Source: a virus. From it: a stretch of 51,439 bases of DNA. The DNA lies in IMG/VR virus record IMGVR_UViG_3300020442_002879, positions 1 through 51,439 of that record. One strand, 5' to 3'. Made by a program: the position numbers and the translations under genes. This document shows, one piece after another, positions 36,801-45,200 of the stretch. Positions within the stretch are counted from its first letter, which is position 1. The number at the start of each line of letters is the position of its first letter. The notes under the pieces were generated by a model. That model saw only the letters and a list, made by a program, of their open reading frames with translations, made no database searches and had not been told where the DNA came from.

Positions 36801-39800
36801 TCAGATTCCTATTGATACTACTAATACTGGTGCATTAGGATATGCAACATTTACTTCGTCTGATAGAACGACCATTCAGATTAACAATCTTTCTAATATT
36901 ACTGCAGTTAAAGTAACTGGTACTATCTCTAAGAATGTTACTCAGAGAAAGACCAAATCTGCACAACAGATGTTTGTCATGAAGGTCAATAAGACCATCA
37001 AAGATTTAGATAAGCAGAATTACAATCTATCATATCTGAATATTTACGGTACTAGAATCGAAGACCAGGAAATTTCTCTCGGTTTGAAAGATGCATATAC
37101 ATTACATGCAGTGTATGAATCTCTAGATGACAACGATCCTGTTATTCCTTCAGTAACATTAGTAGAACCAAAATTCTTTGAAGTTGGTTCTGTCGTTACT
37201 GGTAAGACTTCTAAAGCAAGAGCGAAGGTCGTTGAATTTGCTTCAGGTTCCCTCAAACTTTCTGTTGTTTATATTAGTGGTCAGTTTGTATTGGGTGAAA
37301 CTATTACTGGATTTGATAGTAATGGTGATGCTCTAACAGGTATTATCAATGATGCTGATGGATCTGTAGTTGTTGGTTCTAAAGTAGTAACTGATAGATA
37401 CTTCTTACAACCAGGTCAAACTGGATTTATGTACGATTGCTCCAGAGTTATTCGTAAGAAGGGAACTCCCACACCTATTAGAAAATTAAAATTGGTTGTT
37501 GACTATTACGGTCATTCTGCTACGGGCGATTATTTTGGTGGTCAATCCTATCTAGACACTACTTATGAAAATATCCCGAGTTATCAAGAAAAGTATCTTG
37601 CAGATTACTTAGACTTCCGTCCTGGAATTAAGAATCTTTATACTGGCGCTGGTACAGTTGCATCTCCTGCATTTGTTAATTGTTCCACATTCGACTTTAA
37701 ATCAAGAGTATTCAATGTTAGTGGCACACCAACTGCAACCGTATTTGATATTCCTAAATTAGAAAGTGATTTCCGTTGCGATTACGATTGGTATCTTGCT
37801 AGAGTTGATAAACTCTATCTTGATGAAGACGGGGACTTCCAAGTAATTAAAGGTAAATCTGCTGAGTTGCCTGAGGAACCAGATGATTTGCAGAATGCAA
37901 TGCTTCTTGCAGTTCTTCGCCATCAACCTTATGGATTTGATCCCGACAAAGATGTTGCAATTGAAAAGTCTGATAATAGACGTTATACAATGCGTGACAT
38001 TGGTAAAATTGAGAAACGATTGAATCAAGTCGAATACTACACTTCTCTTAATATGTTAGAGAGTGATACTATTAATCTCAATGTTACTGATGCAACTGGC
38101 AATAACCGTTTGAAGAATGGATTCTTCGTGGACGATTTCACAAATCAGTCTATGTCTGCTATGAATCTAGAAGACTTTGGTGCTTCTCTTGATTATGTTG
38201 AAGGTACATGCCATCCCTCTCACTACACAACAAATATTTCTTTAGTTGTAAATGACACCCTTAGTGCTGGAACTCAGAAAACAGGTCCCATCATCACATT
38301 ACCATATACAGAGACATTAATTATTGACCAACCCTATGCATCTCGTGTAGAAAATGTCAATCCCTTCAACGTCTTTACATATATTGGTCGTATTGACTTG
38401 ACTCCTGCATCTGATGATTGGATCGATACTAATCGAGTTCCTGCATTGGTTACTAACGTAGAGGGTAATTTTGAGTCTACTTTGCGTGAGCAGGGAGCAG
38501 GTAATGATGGATTTGCTCCTATTCAGTGGGGTGCTTGGAGAACTACCTGGAGAGGAGTTCGTCGCCGTCGTAGAACTATTCGCGCACGTCGTCACTCTAG
38601 TTGGGGTAGAGGTCGCGCAGTTGATAGAATTACGCGCACTACGGTAACAAGAAGACAAACCAGAGAGGGTATTAGAACTCAAGTTGTTCCTAGAATTGAT
38701 AACGTCTCTCAGGGTGATAGCATCATTGCATCTACTAGTATTCCTTGGGTTCGTTCTAGAAATATTGATGTTAACATTGCTAGAATGAAACCAAGAACTT
38801 CGTTCTTTGCATTCTTTGATGGAAAGGATATCGACGATTATATCATTCCTAAACTTGTCGAAGTTGTAAAAGACTCTTCTGTAGATGCTAGAACTAATGC
38901 AACACCATTTGTTATTGGAGAAACTGTCACTGGATTGACTTCTGGAGTTCAGTTCCGAGTTGCTGCTCCTAATGATCACTATGAATTCAGTCCATATGAT
39001 GATAGTGATATGCCTACATCATATTCATCTACCACTAACTTTATCAATGTAGATACTCTTGCTCTAGCAGAGCAAGCACAGGGTGAATACTATGGCAATA
39101 TTCAAGTCGGAGAGGTTCTTCAAGGTGCTTCTGGTGCTACTGCGGTAGTTGCAAACAGAAGAGTTCTTTCTGATAGATTGGGTCAATTTAGAGGTTCTCT
39201 CTTTATTCCCGATCCTAGTGTAGATTCTAATCCCCGTTGGGCAACAGGTACTAGAACACTTCGTTTTACAACTAGTGAGACTGATAGTAGACTTGCTGGT
39301 GCAGTTGCATCTTCTGCTGAAGTTGAATATGAAGCAGCTGGTACATTGAACACACTTAGAGAAAATGTCCTTGCTGTTCGTAATGCAGACATTGTTCGAG
39401 ATACGGTCACTCAAAATAGAACAGTTCGTACAACTCGTACATCTCGTCGTCAGGTTGGTTGGTGGGACCCTCTGGCACAGTCCTTCCTTATTGAAGAACA
39501 AGGTGGTGTGTTTTTAACATCAGTTGATGTATATTTCAACTCTAAGGATGATAACATTCCCATCTCCATGCAGATTCGTGCAATGGAAAATGGTTATCCA
39601 TCAACAACCATTCTTCCTTTCTCTGATGTTACTATTACTCCTAATAATATTCAGACATCGGAAACTGGTGCAATTGCAACTAAGTTTGTATTCAGAGCAC
39701 CTGTTTATATTCCTCAGTCTATTGAACATTGTTTTGTTCTTTTCTCAGACTCTAACGAATATCAAGTTTGGATTTCTCGTATGGGCGAACTGGATATTTC

Positions 39801-41751
39801 TGGTGACAGAACGATCTCCGAACAACCCTATGCTGGTGTCTTGTTCAAGTCGCAGAACGCAACTACTTGGACTGCTGACCAATATGAAGACCTTAAGTTC
39901 TCTATTTACAAGGCAACATTTGATACTACCGCACAATCGACTATCGTCCTTAATAATGCTGAGTTGAATATTGGTAATGGTGGTAAGTTAAACCTTAGTG
40001 TAGATCCTATTCAGACATTCCAACCTGAACTTCAACTAGTTACTAATTCTACAGTAATTAATTACACTATTGGCGCTAGAGTTTATCAAAAGACGACTTT
40101 AGCAGAAGGCACTATCATCGATTTCCAAGAAAGTAGTGGTGGTAATATCATTACCATTAATGATATTTCTGGTAGTTGGCAACAAGGTTCTGATACTGGT
40201 GGTGTTATTATCAATAGAATTGTTTCCTCCAAGACATTAGCAACAATGGTTGTTACTGGTGCATCGGGTGACTTTGAAGTTGGTGAAACTATTACTGGTA
40301 ACTCAGCAACTGCTCCTACGGCAGAAGTTGTTACTTGGGATAGTGGCACCAATACTCTGACACTTAGGTATGTTTCTAGTGTCTTTACTGTCAGTACTGA
40401 AACAATTACTGGAGGAAATAGTTCTGTAACAGCAACTGTTTCTACCATTACTTACTCTGGTGATGCTACAACTGGTTCTCCTCTTGCAGTTGCAGATGCA
40501 TTCGTAAGCACTACACCAACATATACTACTGGTCAAAGAAAGATTCGTGTTCGCCATAAAAATCATGGTATGCATGATGTTGATAATAATGTTGATATTA
40601 CTGGTGTGGAATCTGAAATTGGTCCAACATATCTGACATCTGCGATTTCTGCATCTGATACCAGCATTTCTGTAAACGATGCCTTGGCATTCCATACAAG
40701 AATCAATGGCGGAACAGTTGGCACATCTAACGTTGGATTTATTAAAATTGGTGACGAGATTATGTCCTACTCTGCAATTAGTGGAGATGGTAAAACTATT
40801 ACCGTCTATGAAAGAGGAGTTGGATCTACTACAGCAGTTGCTCATGCAGATGAGACCGTTGTTGAATGTTATAACCTTGACGGCATTCCCCTTACAGAAA
40901 TTAATAAGGTGCATGTTGGTATTTCTTCGCCAACATTAGATACCTATGATATTACCACCTCATCTATTTCTACTTTAGGTATCAATGCGGGTGGAAACAA
41001 TGTGATTGCTTCACAAAATATTCAATATGAGATTATTGCACCTCAGTTGCAAACAATGTTGCTACCTAAAACAACGGTTAACGCAAGAGTTAATACTGTT
41101 AGTGGTACTTCTATCAATGATGGGGAATCTGCTCTTCAGAACTCTTTTGTCAATGATGGATTATTTACTGATATTCTTCTTGAAGAGGATAACTATTTTG
41201 GAACACCTCAGATTATTTGTTCAAAAGTTAATGAAGATGCAGAACTCAATGGTGCCAAGTCATTTAGACTTGATTTAGCATTGACCAGTGAGAATCCTAA
41301 TCTCTCTCCTGTTTTTGATACCGATAGAATGTCTGCAACTCTGGTTAGCAGTAGGATTAACAATCCTTCCAATCCCAATTCGGCATTGTTGGCATCTGGT
41401 GATGACCATAATGCAGTCTACATTAGTAAGATTGCACAATTGACAAATCCATCATCTTCTATTAAGTTGTTATTCACTGGATATCGTCCACCCAACACTT
41501 TCATTAAACCACTATATAGAGTGTTACCTAAAGGTTCTACCGAATCGCTTGAATCTCTTGGATTCCAATTCTTCCCAACAAATGATGCAACAATTCCTGC
41601 AACAGAAGAGGAAGAAAACTACAGAGAATATGAATATGAGATAACAGGATTGGATTTTACTGAATATCAGATTAAAATTCTTATGGTTTCCTCGAACCAA
41701 GCATTTACTCCAATCATTAAAGATCTTCGTGCTATTGCTCTTGCTGTATAA
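33802..41751 (+). CDS. DUF4815-type baseplate/tail-fibre protein, 2,649 aa
   Basis: The N-terminus (YYDDFDKDKNFYRVLFRPGF, PIQARELTTMQSI) is the DUF4815 signature found in tail proteins of T4-like cyanophages. Residues about 580-813 are Thr/Gly-rich beta repeats (TVDSDGNVTG, GSGYLVGDT). GETVTG-type modules recur near 1140-1190, 1700 and 2150-2220. An arginine-rich stretch lies at about 1577-1632. The segment at about 1885-2043 (GWWDPLAQSFLI, GVFLTSVDVYF, IQIRAMENG-type) is a strongly conserved jelly-roll-like block, and the C-terminus (LLFTGYRPPNTFIKPLYR, then LDFTEYQIKILM) is the conserved end domain. A baseplate or fibre-connector role is inferred from position after gp8. Its start overlaps the gp8 stop, and its stop overlaps the next ATG. 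Confidence 0.85.
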   Translation: MAQNTNLNVSPYYDDFDKDKNFYRVLFRPGFPIQARELTTMQSILQNQVESVGAHLFKDGAMVIPGQVGYDLNVDAIMLQESFLGASVEQYRSQITGKIIEGLTSGIKAKVLYSISESDSEKGYITLYVKYIESGGDANAQTTFTNNEQLITDKEITFGSSLIEVGSPFAQLLPTNSIQTGSVAYVQQGVYFIRGFFVDVPYQYILLDQYGSNPQYRVGLDILESIVTPEDDVSLNDNAAGTSNYAAPGSHRFKIGTRLIKKLLTDDADKDFIELLRINGNRVENLVDRSAYSELERSLATRTYEESGDYVVQDFQITMRENLDNGFNNGVYQLNDITSGGVAAQESLYSVELGPGAAYVRGYRVKTLSPTYVDLEKPRDTKAAQNAIVPFELGNFSIVDNVYGFPNFSGTSISQAYQTLELRDRSTVTPGTAAGDIIGYARAASMEFYQDADNSFGNTDDQYKLNIFDVQLITVIELASNVTIAQGSIVKGKSSGASGLVVSAEADEDHIQLYQVTGFFEAGEMVTVDGINLDIIEKVYDYNYSDVRQILTRDEASNAIEFTCDIVLQDELILQGVSFTYANLDGNVTGVSATVAGTGYAAATGLTTTGSATGTGLTVDLTVDSDGNVTGTTVNAAGSGYLVGDTVTVTNANATGVKTLGAITTAGTGYVNSDTLVGLAHTTTSSGSGTGLTVDVTVDANGAVQTVSVVDDGLNYAENEVITVLNFGADTGIATIDTISAADSSRTAGTYTITSSEYSTTSSGGSGAEFSITVDSNGAATVSITNDGIGYAVDDTFTVSDVDLGGGGAAPLTFDVATLHGNGCTFPVSALHGNGHTVRIDAIGNANIQGLNSNFAADLRAGDRIYFTKTEYVDVDFVSTTDLTGTGPEYIFDYAAQRVNVTPPSSNYPTAGDYTSLIRYRAALFGSDENSDLLTRMPKPYIKSISDESMTVRRTFDGQTVSANSVSITLPENEQFSAISDENFTFTVLSGTNSTYPVGSQIPIDTTNTGALGYATFTSSDRTTIQINNLSNITAVKVTGTISKNVTQRKTKSAQQMFVMKVNKTIKDLDKQNYNLSYLNIYGTRIEDQEISLGLKDAYTLHAVYESLDDNDPVIPSVTLVEPKFFEVGSVVTGKTSKARAKVVEFASGSLKLSVVYISGQFVLGETITGFDSNGDALTGIINDADGSVVVGSKVVTDRYFLQPGQTGFMYDCSRVIRKKGTPTPIRKLKLVVDYYGHSATGDYFGGQSYLDTTYENIPSYQEKYLADYLDFRPGIKNLYTGAGTVASPAFVNCSTFDFKSRVFNVSGTPTATVFDIPKLESDFRCDYDWYLARVDKLYLDEDGDFQVIKGKSAELPEEPDDLQNAMLLAVLRHQPYGFDPDKDVAIEKSDNRRYTMRDIGKIEKRLNQVEYYTSLNMLESDTINLNVTDATGNNRLKNGFFVDDFTNQSMSAMNLEDFGASLDYVEGTCHPSHYTTNISLVVNDTLSAGTQKTGPIITLPYTETLIIDQPYASRVENVNPFNVFTYIGRIDLTPASDDWIDTNRVPALVTNVEGNFESTLREQGAGNDGFAPIQWGAWRTTWRGVRRRRRTIRARRHSSWGRGRAVDRITRTTVTRRQTREGIRTQVVPRIDNVSQGDSIIASTSIPWVRSRNIDVNIARMKPRTSFFAFFDGKDIDDYIIPKLVEVVKDSSVDARTNATPFVIGETVTGLTSGVQFRVAAPNDHYEFSPYDDSDMPTSYSSTTNFINVDTLALAEQAQGEYYGNIQVGEVLQGASGATAVVANRRVLSDRLGQFRGSLFIPDPSVDSNPRWATGTRTLRFTTSETDSRLAGAVASSAEVEYEAAGTLNTLRENVLAVRNADIVRDTVTQNRTVRTTRTSRRQVGWWDPLAQSFLIEEQGGVFLTSVDVYFNSKDDNIPISMQIRAMENGYPSTTILPFSDVTITPNNIQTSETGAIATKFVFRAPVYIPQSIEHCFVLFSDSNEYQVWISRMGELDISGDRTISEQPYAGVLFKSQNATTWTADQYEDLKFSIYKATFDTTAQSTIVLNNAELNIGNGGKLNLSVDPIQTFQPELQLVTNSTVINYTIGARVYQKTTLAEGTIIDFQESSGGNIITINDISGSWQQGSDTGGVIINRIVSSKTLATMVVTGASGDFEVGETITGNSATAPTAEVVTWDSGTNTLTLRYVSSVFTVSTETITGGNSSVTATVSTITYSGDATTGSPLAVADAFVSTTPTYTTGQRKIRVRHKNHGMHDVDNNVDITGVESEIGPTYLTSAISASDTSISVNDALAFHTRINGGTVGTSNVGFIKIGDEIMSYSAISGDGKTITVYERGVGSTTAVAHADETVVECYNLDGIPLTEINKVHVGISSPTLDTYDITTSSISTLGINAGGNNVIASQNIQYEIIAPQLQTMLLPKTTVNARVNTVSGTSINDGESALQNSFVNDGLFTDILLEEDNYFGTPQIICSKVNEDAELNGAKSFRLDLALTSENPNLSPVFDTDRMSATLVSSRINNPSNPNSALLASGDDHNAVYISKIAQLTNPSSSIKLLFTGYRPPNTFIKPLYRVLPKGSTESLESLGFQFFPTNDATIPATEEEENYREYEYEITGLDFTEYQIKILMVSSNQAFTPIIKDLRAIALAV

Positions 41752-41990
41752 TGAAACAACCTGTTAAAGGACATGACAACTGGTATCGAGACTCTCAAAG
41801 TGGGAGTTTCGATAATTCAGACACTGCTGAGTATACCAAATACATGGCAGCATATCGTGCTAAACAAAAAGAATCTGAAGACAAAGTAGCTTTACAAAAT
41901 GAGGTTTCTCAGTTAAAATCTGAGATGAGTGAAATTAAATCACTTTTACTAACGTTAGTCCAAAATCGAGAAAAACATTATGACGATTGA
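41751..41990 (+). CDS. Small coiled-coil protein, 79 aa
   Basis: The start codon overlaps the stop of the DUF4815 gene (TAATG). An aromatic N-terminus (HDNWYRDSQSGSF) leads into a clear heptad region at residues 45-70 (LQNEVSQLKSEMSEIKSLLL). The 3' end overlaps the next gene by 11 bases. I do not recognise a family. T4 gp57A, a 79-aa coiled-coil chaperone for tail fibres, has a similar size and architecture, and this gene lies just before a tail fibre, so a chaperone or fibre-assembly role is possible. There is no sequence evidence for true homology. Confidence 0.7.
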   Translation: MKQPVKGHDNWYRDSQSGSFDNSDTAEYTKYMAAYRAKQKESEDKVALQNEVSQLKSEMSEIKSLLLTLVQNREKHYDD

Positions 41991-42198
41991 AAAAGTCTCC
42001 CAAGAAGAAATGCTTGGGCAGTTTAAAGAACGCTATGCAAAACTGATTGAAGAAAATCAGAAAATGGCAGCACAAATTAAAGAGAATGAAGTGCAAGCAC
42101 TTAAACTTCAAGGTGCTATTGAAACTCTAGAGTATTACAGTGCTCAGGAAGAAACAATGTCTCATCCACCAGATGACGACACTGACGCTGCAGAATAA
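41980..42198 (+). CDS. Small acidic coiled-coil protein, 72 aa
   Basis: This gene overlaps the previous one by 11 bases in another frame. Residues 5-55 are a strongly heptad-patterned helix (MLGQFKERYAKLIEENQKMA, then LKLQGAIETLEYY), followed by an acidic disordered tail (HPPDDDTDAAE). The paired small helical genes may form a hetero-oligomer. A rho-independent terminator follows seven bases after the stop, so this is the last gene of the gp8 transcript. No specific family is recognised; a chaperone or assembly factor is a guess from position. Confidence 0.7.
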   Translation: MTIEKVSQEEMLGQFKERYAKLIEENQKMAAQIKENEVQALKLQGAIETLEYYSAQEETMSHPPDDDTDAAE

Positions 42199-42204
42199 TT
42201 ACGA

Positions 42205-42226
42205 GGGGACGTAAGTCCCCTTTTTT
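42205..42226 (+). terminator. Rho-independent terminator
   Basis: GGGGAC (42205-42210) pairs with GTCCCC (42215-42220) around a GTAA tetraloop, followed at once by six T residues (42221-42226). It ends the transcript of the gp8/DUF4815/coiled-coil genes. Confidence 0.9.
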
Positions 42227-42232
42227 ATTGCA

Positions 42233-42240
42233 TATAAATA
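42233..42240 (+). promoter_or_regulatory. T4-type late promoter (TATAAATA) for the tail fibre
   Basis: TATAAATA is the exact T4 late consensus. It begins six bases after the terminator T-tract and 42 bases before the tail-fibre ATG at 42275, where GGGA precedes the start. The terminator and promoter in series separate the fibre transcript cleanly from upstream genes. Confidence 0.85.
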
Positions 42241-42274
42241 ACTTGGAAGCGTAATCTCACACCACTTTTCGGGA

Positions 42275-45200
42275 ATGGCAAATAGAATTCAGTTAAGACG
42301 TGGCTCTGCTACGCAGTGGAGTAATTCAAATCCTACGCTGGCGCAAGGCGAGTTAGGAATCGAACTTGATACTGGTCGTATCAAAATCGGTGATGGTGTT
42401 ACTGCATGGAACTCTCTCAGGTATGAAAGACCTATTGAGTCGGTTTCTGCTACGGCAAATACTCTTGTTCAGCGTGATGCTGACGGTAATTTTTCTGCTG
42501 GTACAGTAACGGCAACACTTATTGGTAACGCTTCAACGGCAGATCGTCTGTCTTCTACCAGACAAGTTTCCCTTACTGGCGACTTAACTGGTTCTAATAC
42601 TTTTGACGGTGGTGCAAACCTTCCTATCAACGCAGAACTTGCACGTATCACTACGCTTCCTCACTATTCTAGTGAAAATACAGCAGCAACTGGAACCTAT
42701 ACTAAGGTCGTAGTTGACTCTAAAGGTAGAATTATCAACGCTTCAAATCCAACTACTATTCAAGACTATGGTCTGGATACTAGTGTTGTTGGTAGTGGTG
42801 CTCAACCATATGACTTAGACCTGGCAGCAATTACTAATCTTGCTGATGGTGCTGCTGGATTCGGTCTTATCAGTAGAACTGCTATTGGTACGATCACAGT
42901 TAGGGATATTGTAACTGCATCTACTCAACGTATTGTTGTTAATAACGGTGATGGAATCAACGGTAACCCAGAGATTGATTTGGGTTTGACCACAGTTGTT
43001 CCCGATACTTCAACATATTCTCAAGGTTTCTACAATACAGAAAGTCTTACATCGGTATCTGCAACTGGTGCAAATGGCGAACCTGTTGGTACTGAGACAG
43101 TAAATGCAGTTAAATTTACCGTAGATAAGTACGGTCGTTTACAGAGTGCTACAAATGTACCTATTGCTACTGCTACTGAAGGTAGCAAGTATGCTAACTA
43201 TGATGCAGGGACTGCTTATGTCAGATATGACATCATCCAAAACGCATCGAAGGTTTACCAAGCACTTACATCAATTAGTGCTGGTGCTGGTGCTCCTACT
43301 CATTCCAGCGGCGATACTGGAGGTTGGCGCTACCTCGCGGCTGAAGCAACCGAACAGAAGGGATTGGCTTCGTTTGCACAGGAAGATTTCGACGTTGACA
43401 GCAACGGGCACGTCACCATCGCCGCCGCTGGAGTAGATAATACACAACTTCAAAACAATAGAATTATTTTCACCGATGGTAATACCCTCGATGAGTTTGA
43501 ATTAGATAATGAACTTACAACATCTACAGCGCATACTGGTTTTGATTATCTCAACTATATCAAAATCAATGACACTAGTGGCAACTTACTGTTTGGCGCT
43601 AATAATACAGGGGACAGTGGCGCTGGTGAGATTGATGTCAATGTCCGTTCCTATTTTTCTGATCCTGATATTACTCTTGACGGAGCAGTTGCTCAGACAC
43701 TGGATAAAACTGGGGATGGTAACCTTACCTTCCAGTTAACTCAAGACTCTGCATCTGCTAGAAACCTCAGCATCCTCTCTACAAATGCTGGATCTGGCAC
43801 AAGCACAGTTACAATCACTGCAGAAGATGTTGTTGACATCGATGCCTCTGCTGCATCTGGTAAAGTACATATTGAAAATGCTAGATTCCAAGACAATTAT
43901 ATTGCTACAACTGACGCTACTCTCCACCTTGATCCTGGCGATGATCGTGCTGTTGCTGGCACCGTCCGTGTCTGGGGTGACCTTCAGGTAGATGGAGTAA
44001 CAACAACTGTCAACTCAACTACAATGACTGTAGATGATGTTGTAATTACTCTTGGTGGCGATACTGCACCTTCTTCCGATGACAACCTCGATCGCGGTGT
44101 TGAGTTTAGATATTACGATACTGAAGCACGTCTTGGTTTCTATGGTTGGGATACTAACTACACTGATCTCGGTGGTCATGGCGGTGGTTACCGTTTCCTT
44201 CATGCTGCTACAAATAGCAGTGAAACTTTTAGTGGCACTGATTCTGGTATTATTGCTGGTAATGTAAAACTCACTACTAACACCAACTCCACTTCTAATA
44301 CAACTGGCGATTTGGTTATTGCTGGTGGTGCTGGTATCGGTCAGGATGTCAATATCGGTGGTTTGGTTGACATTGACAGCACTCTGCGTGTCCACAGCAC
44401 TTCTCGTTTCGATGACAACGTGGTCATCCAAGGTGCTTCTAAGACTCTACAGTTAAATAATGGTAGTGGCACAACTCGTATTGAGTTGCAATCCACAACT
44501 GGTAATGCATCTTTCTACGGCATTGTAGATATTACAAATGATCTCAATATTAATACTAATAAGTTTAATGTTGCTTCTGCGACTGGTAACACCCTTATAG
44601 CAGGCACTCTTGGTGTTACAAACATTGCGACATTCTCTAACGATATTGACGCTAACGCCAATATGACTCTTGCTGGTGACCTCCACATGGAGAGCACCAA
44701 TGACATCACAGTTGCTAAGAATTCTGGCACTGGTGTATGGGAAATTCAATCTAATGACTACGGTGCTCTCCGTCTTGACGGCGGTCTATATGCCGCTGGT
44801 GATGCTCTGATTGATGGCACACTACACGTCAACGGTGCTATCGAAGTTAAGGATAGTGCAACAGAGGCAGAATCTAGACTTAACTGGTTGAGAGTTAGAT
44901 ACAGAGGTCGTTTCGGTGATTCCTATGGTGCAACTCCTTCCTATGCATCTCACAACACTACAACTCTGAGAGCACATGGTGGTGCTGGTGTTGAAAAGAC
45001 CCTACACGTTGGTGCTACTGGATCTGGTGAAGGTCTGTTTGTTGGTAAGAGAAACTCTGGTGATAGCGTTAAATTCTCTGTCATTGGTGCATCTGGTGAC
45101 ACTACTATTGAAGGCACCTTGCTGGTTGAAGATAACGTAAACTTCAACGGCACTTTAGATGTTGATGCAGACTTCGCTGTCAGAAACGGCACAACTGACA

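Noticed and set aside
38317-38979. Minus-strand 220-codon open frame inside the DUF4815-type gene
   Set aside because: Antisense shadow with Ser/Asn/Arg-biased composition, no plausible ribosome binding site, and overlapping conserved sense sequence.
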